Source: Scleromitrula shiraiana (lineage: Eukaryota; Ascomycota; Leotiomycetes; Helotiales; Sclerotiniaceae). Taken from it: a stretch of 64,000 bases of DNA. The translations under genes and the position numbers were made by a program. Shown here in pieces: positions 22,402 through 34,688 of the stretch. The stretch is from assembly GCA_028455995.1 (NCBI GenBank), contig JABELC010000002.1, positions 3,968,001-4,032,000 on the forward strand. The letters run 5' to 3'. The notes under the pieces were generated by a model. The model did not search any database. It saw only the letters and a program-made list of their open reading frames with translations, and was not told the origin of the DNA. Position 1 is the stretch's first letter, and every line of letters begins with the position of its first letter.

Positions 22402-23542
22402 CTATGGTAGACAATAACCACCCTGAGAGCCATATTAGTATCAGAATAAAATTCATACACGCATCATACAAACAAAAGAAAAAGGATAAACAAACATCAA
22501 CAATAATATCAGTTCCATTAACATAACTGGAGGCATCACTTGCAAGAAACAAGTACGCCCCTTTCAACTCATGAGGTTCCCCCTCTCTACCCAAAGGAAT
22601 CTTATCCTTCCACGCCGCCTTCGTTTCCGGTGGACAAAAATCCGATATCTCGGTTGCGATGTATCCGGGTGAGATGGAGTTGGATCGGGCGAATCCTACC
22701 CATTCTACTGCTAAGGATTTGCCTATGGATATGATTAGTATACTACGAATTATAAACACCGACGAAAATACTAACAAAGATGAATAACACCCGCCTTCGC
22801 CGCATTGTAAGCAGCTTGCAATTGCGGAATATTAACAATATGCCCACTCATACTCGCCGTGGCCACAAAACTCCCATAACTAAAGCCCTCCAATTTTCCC
22901 CCATCAATCGTAGTGCCCTCTTTCTTCTGTCGTCTCCAATGTTGTCCCGCGGCTCGCGCACAGTAGAACGTTCCGTCCAAATCTGTGCGTACTACTTTTT
23001 GGTAGTGCGAGATCTCGCCGTCGAGCATGGGGCCTTGGGTCCAGGGGATTCCGCTGTTGGCGATGAAGATGTCGAGACGACCGTTAAGATCTTTGACGCA
23101 GGTGTTGACGGCGGCTTCGACAGATTCCCAGGTGCTGATATCTACTTGGTATGCTTTGCCTATTAATTGATAAATTCGTTATTAGCCAATCTCAATACTT
23201 GTGCCTCCCGCCATATTCATAACCCCCAGATACGAAATTCAACCCCCCCCCCCCAAACGCAAAACAAAACGAAAAAGAAAACAAAAACCCACAAAGAACC
23301 CCATACTCCTTCTCAATCTTCTCCGCCTCTCCAACAGCCTTCTTATTACTATTATACCAAATGGCAACATTCGCGCCCGCCTCCGCAAGCGCATGCGCAA
23401 CCGCGAGACCGATTCCCGCGCCGGCGCCAGAAACGATGGCCGTGCGACCTTTGAGGGAAAAGAGGGGGAGCACCCGGGATGTGTAGGAAGGGGCTTCGGT
23501 AAGGTTGTGTTGGAATTTGCCGTCTTTCATTCCGGTGGCCAT
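22402..23542 (-). CDS. Short-chain dehydrogenase/reductase, sorbose/L-xylulose reductase-like
   Basis: NAD(P)-dependent sugar reductase of the classical SDR fold, close in style to yeast Sou1 and fungal L-xylulose reductases. Exons: 23542-23293, 23159-22776, 22722-22496 and 22422-22402 (the last codes only GGYCLP), giving 293 residues. The start chosen is the ATG at 23542 (MATGMKDGKFQHN), where family similarity begins; the frame stays open to 23797, but that extension looks non-conserved. The cofactor motif SGAGAGIG is near 38-45 and the IANSG strand follows. The catalytic set is Ser188, Tyr201 and Lys205 (YNAAK). Intron 1 contains a run of about 12 C/G bases near 23243-23254. Confidence 0.9.
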
Positions 23543-24926
23543 TTTGAGGGTGGTGGTGGATATTAGACGGCTGGGGAGGAAAATTGGGCTTTGGGTGTGG
23601 GATGGAATTGGGGATGGGAATATGAGAGATTTGTGAGGGCGATGAGGAGAGTGAGAATAGAAATAAGAATTAGAATAAGAATAAAAATAAGAGCAAAAAT
23701 TCCTTCGAAGAGAAGGATGAGTTAAAGTCAATAAGTAAAGAGACAAACCTGTCGATCCTCCGAGTAAATTACATTGGGGTATAATACATCTTGACATTTT
23801 ATTTATATATTCTCCTACCCCTTGCTATCCCTTGTCTCACAATCAGTCGTGGAATCAAATGAGACGTGGATGCGGATGTACCTCAATGGAGCGCCTGAAA
23901 GTGGGATGTTACATTTACTGCAGGTTGTATATAAAGTGAAGTGAGGAAGGGGTGTCTTTGAGCCAATTAACCTTGGAAGAGATGTTGGAGGGGCAAGTAA
24001 ATAAATGCCGCGTATTCCTTGTACCGGACCGGTATCGAGATATGTGTGGTTCCGTCATTACCATTATCACAGGGTAACATTAGCTCAAGATTGGATCTAG
24101 ATGAATTTATTGGAAGAGCAGATAATTGGAACGATTTGTTGAGATCTGACATCTTGTTATATTATTGTTCAAATGTTTGGATTGTTTCATTGGATTTATC
24201 TTTGTATATACATGGACTCTCAAGCTACCTTCCCATCTATCCATCTATAACAACCCCCACATTCGCACCAGCAAGCATACTCACCTACCCCTTCATCTCT
24301 TACACATCCATTACTCCCCTCATCTAGACCTCCTAAACATCTCCAACCCAAACCAACCTCTTTGCTCACTCCACCGCCACATGTGCATACCAATACCATA
24401 CATACACATCCTCATCGGCATCCCCAAAATAGGAACTCCGCACTCCATATATCAAATACATTATCCTCTCCGCACGACCCCACCCCCCACCACATACAAA
24501 ACTCCTATCGGCCCGTCCTCCACTCCACCTCCATTCCAATCCCCATAGTTCCGCACATCTATCTCTACGCCGAGTACATACACGGGTTGGAGTCGGAGTC
24601 GGAATCGGAATCGGAATCACTGTTCCTGTCGCTGTCGTTACTGTGTAAACAAAGCTCCTCCATGACTACGTGTCTGGGGGAGCGGACTTTCCTTATTGGT
24701 GATATATGCATACAGGGAGTATTGATAAGTGATATATGTATGGTATGTATGTAATTGAAGATTGAACATTTCATTATCGTGTCTCATCCTATCTCATCTA
24801 ATGCAGATTGTTATATACCAAAACCCATCCACCCACCAAATCAATCCCTTAAATTTTAAACACCCAACTCACAAATACCCCCCTTTCACCTCTATCCTCC
24901 CTCTAAGATTGCAAATCAATATCACA
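23543..24926. other. Intergenic, no gene supported
   Basis: About 1.4 kb. It contains long CA/CT-rich frames (24160-24750) with biased composition and a (GGAATC/GGAGTC)n run near 24590-24625 that gives an SE-repeat ORF. I see no splice-consistent gene. Confidence 0.5.
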
Positions 24927-26239
24927 TCACAACCACCCAAAAGCCGTCAGCCCAATAACCAAAACCGGCACCCAACCCATCGATCCCGTCCCTTCTTTCC
25001 ACCCCAAAACCCCCGTATTGTTATACAACAAAGCCGGTGTCCCTGTAACATTAACCCCCTCATCCACACTACAAACAACCTTACACCCATGATTCTTCCT
25101 CTTTTCCAGTCTCCCCACCCCACCCATCTCATCCCTCCCCTCAATCCTCCCCATCCCCAAATCCCTCTTCTTACTCCCACTTCCCCCATAACTCCCGCTA
25201 GTATTATAAACCACCTCGATCCACTGAATCTGCAAAAACGCCTCATCCCCCTCCGTCATATTCCCGGTCCAACTCCCCCCATCACTCCACATATTAACGA
25301 TCAACCCGGCCGGATCCTTCGGGACCTGATATTTTATTTCCGCTACCCCCTCTCCATTAACATACCAATTTGTAGCCTTCGGCATCCAATCCATCCGATA
25401 GACGTTCCAATCCGCCCAAGTCAGATCATTGGGGAGTGTAGAGTTTACAGTAGCTTTGTCTTCTACATTCCCTTTTTTGTCCACGGATGGTTGGTTCGTG
25501 TATTGGATTGCGTTTCTGGGTCCGCTGGTTAGGATCTCGATGTCGGCTTCTTGGACGGGGTCGGCTTCGAGATAGGTGAACATTCCTGCGCAGGCGCCTG
25601 CGGATCCGACGACACGGGCGTAGAAGCGCGCGGAGACGTGGTGGAAATTTTGTTCGGTGGAGTCGAATTCGGCGGCGGATTGGAAGTTGGAGAGACGGGA
25701 TGTGCGGAGGGTTAGGTAGGTTGTGTAGTCTGTTGCATTGTCTGTTGATGGTTCTATGATTATTGGATCGAATATTAGTAGATGTTTCTCTGGATGGATA
25801 GTGAAGAGAATAGATCAATTGATAGAATAGAAGAGGAGAATGGGTATAGAATTCCTTGTGCTGCATTGTACAACAGAGGCATACCAATATATATATTATT
25901 AAGAGAATTAACCATCAGAATACTTGCATCACTCCCAGCCCTACTATCATCATTCGTCCAATTCTGAATCACCCAATCACTATTCCACGCATCACCTACA
26001 AAGAAATCCGACGTTACAATCGCACTACTTGTATTCTTACTATCTGTAATCAATTCCGGAACAATGGTTGAACTACTCAGGAGGTTTCTAAAGTCGTGGA
26101 ATCGATGGTTGGTGAAATATCCGGAGGATGTTCCGTCTGTTAGGAAACAGGTACATTCTTGGGCGTTGTCTTTTTGGGCGTGGATGGTGGTTTGGAGGTG
26201 AGAGATTATGAGGAGGGTGAGGTAACAGAAGTCGCGCAT
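24927..26239 (-). CDS. GH16-like beta-glucanase family protein, GPI-anchor candidate
   Basis: Secreted concanavalin-A-like glucanase/transglycosylase. Exons 26239-25885 and 25753-24927 (donor g|gtatgc, acceptor atcatag|aa) give 393 residues. The start MRDFCYLTLLIISHLQTTIHA is a signal peptide; the open frame reaches back to 26359, but this ATG fits best. The catalytic signature ExDxE is present as Glu187, Asp189 and Glu191 in QEADIEIL. Other GH16 landmarks are NVYRMDWMP, TNWYVNGEG and LIVNMWSDGGSWTG. A hydrophobic end (VPVLVIGLTAFGWL) suggests GPI anchoring. A role in wall glucan remodelling or plant glucan cleavage is inferred; the sequence does not settle the substrate. Confidence 0.85.
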
Positions 26240-26751
26240 GGTGATAGGTGTGGTGGTGCGGTGTAGTGGTGTGGTAGTTGTCTGGTCGAGTCTTCTATAT
26301 TGATGTCTGAAAGAACTGAGGAAGAAGCAGGAAAGGGGAAAACAGGTAGTAGAAATCAACTCGATCTATTTTAAGATTTGAGGTTATACAAGATATATTG
26401 CGGGCAAGATATCAATTCAATTCACAGTAAAGAGCGATGAAATTTTGATGATTCAAAACATAACCATCACGACAAAATGAACTGTGAATACAATAACAAC
26501 AGAAAGTTGGATACAGTTCAAAAATGGATTGAATCACTCTTACAAACAAAAGGTATTAATCAAATAAAAAAGAGAAACATAAAAATGAAGATATAAAAGA
26601 AAGAGGTATACTTATTCTTTTTACTTAACCTCGTATTCAAGTCACAGTAGTGCGTCTTTTTTGTTTGCTGCACGTTCGTTGTTTTGTTGTTTTGTTTTGT
26701 TTTGTTTTGTTGTTTGAGATGTTGGTATGTATAGTGTGTATAGTTTATCTC
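26240..26751. other. Intergenic, no gene seen
   Basis: Promoter side of the GH16-like gene. AT-rich, with a (tgttt)n stretch near 26682-26712. Confidence 0.5.
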
Positions 26752-27208
26752 ATCCTCAGACCTTGAGGAGTTGAACTGAATAATAACTTGAATCTACTAC
26801 TACTAGTAGAATGTTATAACATGGGAAACTTACTAATATTTTAATATGAAAATAATTTATTTTTTTAATTAAAACAGTTTAATTCTATAAGAGTTTAAAA
26901 AACTTGAATTTAAAAAAGATCATTACTAGTAGTAGTAGTATATTATCTAGTAAAAAATTTTAATTACTAATATCATATTTTCTTAAATTAATATAAAATA
27001 TTTAGATTATATTTTCAACTTGAAGTTACTAGTAGTAAAAAATTATTGATTTATTAATTCCAACAAGTTAATATTTAGTTTTATATTAAAACTGTAATTC
27101 AAAATATTTAGATTTTTCAATGAATTTTAAATAAAAAATTAAAGACAAGTTATTATTAATCAAAATATTTTTTATATGGGGTAGTAATATATCGAAGGGT
27201 CTGAGGAT
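26752..27208. mobile_element. MITE candidate with 11-base terminal inverted repeats
   Basis: ATCCTCAGACC at 26752-26762 is repeated in inverted orientation (GGTCTGAGGAT) at 27198-27208. The 457-base interval is AT-rich and has no ORF. Inside each end, aataataacttg also recurs in opposite orientation. No clear target-site duplication was seen, so assignment to a transposon class is open. Confidence 0.45.
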
Positions 27209-27358
27209 AGCTTGAAGATAATATACTACATGATGATTGTACTAGTATATCCGAGTCATGATGATGTGTATGGTGGGTGTGTATGGTTGTCAAGCTGAAG
27301 ATTCTCGTTTTGTGTGTAATATGAAACATTTAACATTTTAGTATGAACTGAATCGGTA

Positions 27359-27402
27359 TAGCCTGTAGTTAGCCTGTAGTTAGCCTGTAGTTAGCCTGTA
27401 AG
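27359..27402. repeat. Four-copy 11-base tandem repeat
   Basis: The unit TAGCCTGTAGT is repeated four times, just downstream of the P450 pseudogene. Confidence 0.9.
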
Positions 27403-27441
27403 CGCAAGTTATTAACCTTGGCCCGGCTTGGATCACAGGGA

Positions 27442-29286
27442 TTAGAGCCTGACTTTATCTTTCTTTGATGATTGATCTACCTTAAAGTGAATCAATATCA
27501 TTAATTGATATACTGCGTTGGATTCTTCGTATTGGTATTCCTCGTATTGGTATTCCTCATAAGTCAACAGTTTGAACTTATATTGTGGATTCACTACCAT
27601 TCGAGTTGGTAATAGAAAGAGATTAGGTAGATCATATGTAGTCGACAATCTCATCTCTTCCACCCATTCCATCACCTCATCCCTACACTCCACCCTCCCC
27701 CAAGTCTGAACCATTCTAGCCAACACATAAGCAACTTCCACCTCCGCCAAGTTTTGCGCAGGACAAGTCCTTGGTCCCCATCCGAACAGCATAAAACTTG
27801 ATCCTGCACGAAAGTTGTCCCACCGTTCAGATCGAAAGGTATCCGCATCTGGCTGGTAACAATCTGCCGATCTACCCAAAGCGTGCAAAGATGTTGTAAC
27901 TACGGTACCCTTCTGGACGAATATTGGTGACTTTCTATCCGGTCCTCCGCCTGTTGGTAAGATCATATCTTTGTATGCCATTCGAGATGTACCGGCCACG
28001 GGCAGGAGACTCAAAGCTTTATAGACGAGTGTCAATATAAAGTCAAACTGAACATATGGAGTAAACAAGAGATACGAATGAAGCATCCACTTTCTTTGAT
28101 GTCATTCTGCAACTACCGTAAAGCTTTTAACGAATCATACGTCAAAATTTCATCTCCAAAAGCAAGAATCTCTGCTCTAAGTTTCTCCCATATATTCGGG
28201 TTGCGACAGAGCATAAAAATAGCATTGCCAATAGTAACGGCGCTAGATTCATCTCCTGCCAAAAACACATGTATTATTTGATTTCGCAGGGCATCGCGAT
28301 TATCTGTTTCCATCGCCATTTCATACAACGATACATACTTTTTCATCCCTCCCCATCGTTCATTTCTTTAGCCTTTCCACCGAGACGTCTTTTCCGATAC
28401 CCAGTAGCCTTATCAACATAGTAATAACCAAACGCATGAGCGATCTTAATCGACTCCTGATATTTCTCATCCCGATGGAGAAAATCGAGTCTTCCTAGCT
28501 GTAGTCTTTTACCCGTACCACTCTGAGCATAATGAAATGCATCGAGAAATTCCTGTGACTGACGGAGATGCTCTGTAGAAAGTGTCTTTATTGACTCTCC
28601 GAATAGAAATTCAGTCGATGTATCGATAAACTTCATACGGATCAGAACGGATATAAATCACGACACCGAGGACAGGAGTAATATGTCTTTGGAAACAAAG
28701 AATTAGAGGAATTATAACATACCAATCTACACAAAAGAGGTTTCAAATCCACCGTCTCTCCACCCCTCGGTAACAAATCAAAGAACCTCCTCAAATTAAC
28801 CTCAAAAGCCCGCAAATCCGTCACCCTCCCTTTACTAAAAGTAGGCCGTAGTAGATCCCTCGAATGAACCCAAAACTCCCCATCCATCGTAAAAACGCCC
28901 TCCCCCAAAACCAGCAGCGTCACCCTCCTCCTCAAACGCTGCACGCCATAACTCCTATGATCCGGTCCCAACATCGTCTGCAAATCCAGCGGATCAATCG
29001 TACATATTGTCGGCGTGCCGAGTCTATTCTCGGAATACGTATGTCCGTATTTCACATATCGGGATACGGAGGTTTCGAGCAGCTTGAATCGTTTGGCGTT
29101 TTTTATGTTCAAGCGGAATAGGTCATACCCGAATATGGGATCTTGGTGCGGGTAGGCGGAGGGTGGGTGTCAACCATATTGGTTCTTGCATTCTTGATGG
29201 ATTTGTCTAGATTGCGACTTTTGGATGATGAAATAGGTTATTAAGAGGATGAGGAGTAAAGCGCTGTATTTTGATATGTAGCCCAT
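27442..29286 (-). pseudogene. CYP52-like (alkane/fatty-acid hydroxylase) P450, disabled
   Basis: Residual CYP52-type sequence runs from a membrane-anchor start at 29286 (MGYISKYSALLLILLITYFI) through IFGYDLFRLN, KLLETSVSRY, TEFLFGES, the I-helix AGDESSAV, and the haem loop FGWGPRTCPAQ. Two normal-looking introns remain (29th-28th kb junction with donor gtatgt and acceptor atgaag; 28090-28017). Disabling changes: in-frame TGA at codon 39 (29172-29170) with the family sequence continuing in frame after it; a one-base frameshift near 28343-28346; and an in-frame TAG (28115-28113) where the family has a Tyr in LKALRYL. With the second intron spliced out, the K-helix reads ETLS, lacking the Arg of ExxR. 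The haem Cys is kept. No functional P450 can be made from this copy. Confidence 0.85.
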
Positions 29287-30237
29287 TTTGCAATGTTTAA
29301 TTTTTCAGTTTTATTACATACTAGTACTTGTATAAGAGAAATTTAAAGAACCAGGTATATAATAGAATAGCTTTTTTTTTTCAAAAAACGAAATGAATGG
29401 TTTCTCTAACAACATTATAGATTTCATTATCAATAACAATATTCTTCTCTCTTTTTTTTTCTTTTCTTTTCTTTTCTTTTCTTATTCAAAACAATCATAT
29501 CAACAACATCCAACTATTATAACCAACACCAACAGCACATCATTACAAGCTATATTCGGATTATGATGCAACAAAATGGAATGCTGAAATGTTAAATGAT
29601 GTGATATCAGATTAAGCCTACTAGAGTATTTTCACAATGACTAAAAATATAGTTCTCGTGTGTCCTAACATCGTTCGTAGCAAAATAGGCAATATAGAGA
29701 GAAGTTTTATGCAGAGCTACGTATTGATTTAAACATGAAAGACAAAGACCTCAATTAGAATGGGAATGGTAGTTTCCGGTGATAAGCTTGACGTATTATT
29801 AATACCGTACAGTGTAAGATATGGAGTGTTGTTTTCCAGCAAACTCGCTGTTATCATATATAAATTGTAATAGTATTCTAAGAACTGCATAACATTGTCA
29901 TACTTTTAGTTCGTACTTTTTAGAGTTCAAAGTATCATTTATTGTTGCCTCAAGTTATCTTGTTCAGATGTGATTTAATGCATGAAGTTATTATTGTATT
30001 GCTTCTGTGTACAGCAAAGTTAGAAGTGTAAAATTTGTAAGTCTAAAATAAATTCCCTCAAAGTGAGTAACGAATTTGGTAGCAATCTCATTACTCAGAA
30101 TCCATTTCCATATATAGGTATCGGTTTTCCATAAATTCAGCCTTAATTATCTTGTTCCTATATCGATGAAAGCCAGCTTCATCCACCCAAAAACTCATTC
30201 GCCACTCACCACACAACCCAAACTCCTATTTCTCAAA
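29287..30237. other. Intergenic, no gene seen
   Basis: AT-rich. A (ctttt)n pyrimidine run lies at about 29449-29484. A diverged core word (ATGATGCAACAAAA) ends at about 29576. Confidence 0.5.
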
Positions 30238-31071
30238 CTATTGCGTTCTCTCATGAATCAAATCAGCAGTAGCACATTTGACGTTTCGATAACCACCAGG
30301 CAGAGCCTTCCTAACAAGTTCCCCCGTCTCAACCTTCCCATCATCAATAACCCTCACAATAGTCCCACTATGCAAATATCTCCCAAAACATTCTAGATAC
30401 AACCCCAGCCAGAAACACCAATATTCGGTTTCCAGCTCCCGCATACCTGCACACCAGAGTGGGTTGTCAGGTTGCTCAACAACAATCCACAATGAACTTA
30501 ACGTCGGCAATAAAGAAGTCCATAGTTCCTCATCTGGTCCAATCCCCAAACCATAGGTGATACCACTGGCCTGTGCGATAACCATTAAAAATCTGATATT
30601 CTGTCTCAGGCTTGTATTTGGGGGGAACTTTTCCTGGAACAGTTCCTCGCCTTCGCGATTAAAATGTAGCTTGAATGTTGTTTGGCTGTATAGTACACAT
30701 AGAGCTTCATCGCTGATCTGTTTGGAAACCAGGAGTAGGCTGTTTTTGAAATCCGTGGGGTTCGGAGTATGGTCCATTTTCATCTCAGTATCAATATCAA
30801 CGATGCGGCTTGTAGGGAGACAGTAGCGATATATCATGAGACGTAGTTCTAATGGAAGACGGAGGAGGCTATTTGAAGTAGAAGTTTGTGGCATCGTATT
30901 CATAGATGATAAGTTGCTCATTTCCATAGTTGAAAGATTCAATTCGAGAGAGTTATTGATCCTGAATAGATTTTTGATGAACCTCCTTATTTGATGATCT
31001 GTATATGGATTCCGCACGATAGTTCCCAGAAACTCCCGAAACTTTTGAATTGATTGGATTGTGCTTTCCAT
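30238..31071 (-). CDS. F-box-like / 2EXR-like domain protein
   Basis: Single-exon protein of 277 residues. Residues 69-86 read LLRLPLELRLMIYRYCLP, the LP-x-E-[LI]-R-x-x-I[YW] signature shared by fungal F-box-like and 2EXR proteins, followed by SLLLVSKQISDEALCVLY, the usual next helices. The rest has no catalytic signature. Such proteins are very numerous in plant-associated ascomycetes, and most lack known partners. If a true F-box it would bind Skp1 in an SCF ubiquitin ligase, but that is family inference. Confidence 0.7.
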   Translation of the reverse strand: MESTIQSIQKFREFLGTIVRNPYTDHQIRRFIKNLFRINNSLELNLSTMEMSNLSSMNTMPQTSTSNSLLRLPLELRLMIYRYCLPTSRIVDIDTEMKMDHTPNPTDFKNSLLLVSKQISDEALCVLYSQTTFKLHFNREGEELFQEKFPPNTSLRQNIRFLMVIAQASGITYGLGIGPDEELWTSLLPTLSSLWIVVEQPDNPLWCAGMRELETEYWCFWLGLYLECFGRYLHSGTIVRVIDDGKVETGELVRKALPGGYRNVKCATADLIHERTQ

Positions 31072-32437
31072 GGCTTGATATATCTGGTTAGATGTTATTG
31101 ATACGTTATCGTAGGTCGCTGCTTTTAGAGTAGTTATGAAGAATTTCTGGGTGCAATTGTTATTTTAGTCGTCAGTTAGTCAAGGGTTTGCGAAGCAAAA
31201 GTGAAAAGAGTGTGGGAGCTGGAGTATATATACCGGGGTGGTTGATGATTACATAAGCCTCTCCCGTGTTCATACCCTCCTCTATACGGTTAGTGGCGTA
31301 GACAACAGAGCTCTTAATAATCAATCAGTAATCTTTAAGAGTGTAGTGAATTAGCATGATCCAGGTCCGATAGATTTGATACTTAGACAATGAATCTAGA
31401 GTTAGGAATCGAGTAGTAATGATAGTGAACATGAAAAGATACACCCGACCGTATATCCCTCAAAATACTGCATCATTAATACTTGAAAGAATGCACTACC
31501 TGCAATTTGTGCCTGAATGTTGATGGCTATAAAGTAGAACACTCGACTAATAACTCATAGTAGTGCTCCAAGAACACTGGACCGTGCGTGTGAACAAATA
31601 TTATCTTGGGGGTTTCCAAGGCGTCCGGTAAGTGTGGAAGGAGCTAGAAGAGGCGGAGGTGGGGCCTGGACAAGAGGAGGATGAGGGTGAGGATTAGAAA
31701 TTCTAGAAGGTATTTGTGGCTCTCGTGAGCTGGGTCCGACTGTGGTAGATAAATTCAATGAGTGGTTAATTCATTCTATATTAGTATGAAAGATGATTAA
31801 TTGACAAAGTTAAATACATATACAGAATCTAGGAGTTTCTGTAGTCGGTTGTTCTCCATCCATTGAAATTGCTGCTTCACCGTGTTGAAGTTCTCGTGAA
31901 TACGAGAGTATGATGAGATCTAAAAGTACAAAACAGTGAATGCCCACCTTATGTTTTCAAGTGAACAATGACTAGATGTAGTTTAGTAGGTAGAATATCA
32001 TAACCTACTTTTGTAGGAATGCTAGTTGCTGTGTGAGACACATACTATTTGATTATATCTAGGGGTTTCGACGCATTTGGCTGCCAAGCCTAGGTCTTGG
32101 GGCATCCCATTATGGGTGAGTAAACCATCCCGATGGCTCTGACTATAGAATGATCAGTACTGTATTATAAGGTGAATTCATTACATCAAACTGCCTGTAG
32201 TAAATACTTTGCTGTGCCTTCCTGTACACAGATATCATTTAAATTACTCGAAATTTCTTATAAAAGGAGGTCCAACCTTTCAAAACACAAAGACATCCAA
32301 CTACAACTCCTTGGAAAGAATTCAACAAGATACTTAAGAATTTCCTTCATCATATTTTCATTACTTCGTACTTGCAACATAAATCGTTGACTCAATAACT
32401 CAAGTCTCTGTCTGCCAGTGACTGGTAATTCATCAAG
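31072..32437. other. Intergenic, no gene supported
   Basis: Promoter side of the F-box-like gene and 5' flank of the 2EXR gene. Only short ORFs; no tRNA or repeat was recognised. Confidence 0.5.
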
Positions 32438-34078
32438 ATGAATAACAGCAACAGCAGCCAAGGCGGAAATTTACAAAACAACCATATAGCCGCGACATCG
32501 ACCAACAACAAGAGCAGAGGCGGTGGGAATGGAAAAGCCAAGAGATGGCAAAAGATTGACTTGAATAGCATTGCTCCAAACGCCGGCCCAGTCTTTCCTT
32601 CCAGTAACGACACCCGTGATCAAGTTCCCGCTCGTGGTCGGGGACGTGGTGGATATCGAGGACCGAGAAACAAGGGAAATAACACTCCAGATGGAGACTC
32701 AATTGATGCTATCACTGATAATATCGCCGGTCTGAAACTACCCGTTCACAGGTAAGTCCAGAACCTGTCAACAAATCGCTACCTTTCCGGATGCATATGT
32801 TTCCTCCATATGACCATATCCCATTTACAGCTTAGACAGAAGCTAATGCCCTTTCATTCCCTTGTTTCCACACTTAATGCCAGCAGCAATTGCTAATGTT
32901 CATGCAGAGGCCCATTGACAACATTCACATGTTTTAAAGACCTTGCAGCCGAGATTCGTCTCCTCATCTGGCGTTACGCAGCACGAAACTCAGCGCGTCT
33001 ACTTGAACTCATCCATAGCTCGACCGAGGATCAAGAATCGCATGGGTCCTATCAAGTTGCTCCACTTTCTAGCAAAACACCCGCGATCCTCCAAGTCAAT
33101 GTCGAAGCCCGCGAAGAAGCTAAGAAATTATACAAGCAGGTTAATCTTAGCAGCCGTTTAGGTATCATGACCTGGTATAATCCAGAACAAGACATCATCT
33201 ATTTTGGCGAAAAAACTTGTATCCAAACCATTGTCCGCTTCTTTATGCGTAAGCATATGGTCTCGAGAGTGGCATTTGTCAACAGCGGTGCAGTGTATAA
33301 GTGCTGTGATTACGAGAGTGATGAAGGATTGGGTCCCTCAATGTATGATGTTAGTGCAGGTGTAGCTATTCTTGGCGGTGCCTCAATTATGAGAGTCCTA
33401 CATGGTGCCCCTAGAGAGATTGCCGGAAATGGTATGCTACCAGGTGCTCCTGGTGTTCGAGAGGTCTTTTTCGTCATCAAGACGGAACTTATGCAACTCA
33501 AGGGTGGCGAAATTCATTCCGGCATCACTCTTCGCCCCGCTATTCACAATGGTTTGACCGATGGCCAGATTAGGCTTAAATCCCATGTCGAGAGGGATAT
33601 CACGGCCGTCATGGATGGCAAGGGTATCGATGATGTTGGACCTAACCTTTGGGTTGATGACAAACAACCGACATTCAACTTCGTTTCGTTCGCTCCCCCA
33701 ATCAAGGTTGGCAGAGGAAAAAATCTAAAGCACGACTCTATTCAGGTTCCAACCAAGGATGTTGGAAAGCTAACCTGGAACTATGCTGCTTTCGTAAAGC
33801 AGTTGTCTCTTCGAACTGGTTGCGAGATCGTAGTCTCTAAGAAACAATATATGGGACAAAAGGAAATCGAAGTCGGGATTTATAATGGCACCGAGGAGAG
33901 TATTCAGGAGGCTAAAAAGGCAATTGAGGAACAATTGGTAAGTTTATTGCATTATAATATCAAAGCACAGTACTGATATTTCTTTTAGAAAGAAGAGATT
34001 GACTTTGGACCTCCCAGAGAAAGAAAGCCGAGAAATGCCGGTGGATTAGGCAGTAAGAGTTCACGCCGTAGACACTGA
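32438..34078 (+). CDS. 2EXR-domain protein with RGG region and KH-like C-terminus
   Basis: Exons 32438-32751, 32908-33937 and 33989-34078 give 477 residues; junctions are ag|gtaagt...atgcag|a and ttg|gtaagt...ttttag|aaa. The N-terminus is Asn/Ser/Gly-rich with an RGG-type patch at 65-77 (ARGRGRGGYRGPR). A 2EXR-type motif follows at about 111-125 (FTCFKDLAAEIRLLIW), then the conserved PAILQVNVEAREEAKKLY helix. Towards the C-terminus, GCEIVVSKKQYMGQKEIEV then ESIQEAKKAIEEQL resembles a KH fold (beta, GxxG-like turn, beta, helix). The tail is basic (SKSSRRRH). RGG plus KH-like parts suggest RNA binding; this is inference. Confidence 0.75.
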
Positions 34079-34688
34079 AGCTCATGATGTTGCAATTTCG
34101 ATTGCAACTTCTTAGTACATATTTATTGATGTTTCCGAGAGCGTCTGGCGGCCGGCTGAAGATTAATTCATATATTGTGCATATTACGATGGCAAAAATG
34201 GCCTGTAAAAATGGGTCGTCAGCGATAGTGCAGTTTATCAGTTGTTTTGGGAGAGGTGTTTCTAGGGGGGCTTTACTGTTTATTTTTGCATTAACATATC
34301 CTGATTTTCAGCAAAGTATTCCTCTCATCTTGAGAGTTGCGGATGTAACATACTAAAATTAAATGCCAATATCATAAGCGCCAGTGTCTATTTTTCGGTG
34401 ACATAGATTAGTTTAACATTCAATGACCTTTGCCTCGATGTTTCTATTTCCATTGGAGAATATATAACTTGTTTTCAACGATTGTTTCACTATCTAATCA
34501 CATCTTCCTACTTCAGTTTGCAACTCGGTCTATCTAACGCAATCTATACTTACCTTCGTAAGTTTTCAATTTGGCAATACAAGGTATCCCAAACAAAAAA
34601 GATAGTTGTGATTAATTGGTACCAGTAAATCCGGGTAGCATCATGTTTCCATCTATACAAAAATATATAGTACATCCAATTGAGATCA
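34079..34688. other. Convergent intergenic region, no gene seen
   Basis: Holds the 3' ends of the flanking convergent genes. No ORF with support. Confidence 0.5.

Noticed and set aside
23543..23797. N-terminal extension of the SDR protein
   Set aside because: Open frame but biased and unlike the family; the ATG at 23542 gives the normal family N-terminus.
24366..24774. Ser-Glu or Asp-Ser repeat ORFs
   Set aside because: Result of a short hexanucleotide repeat near 24590-24625; no gene structure.
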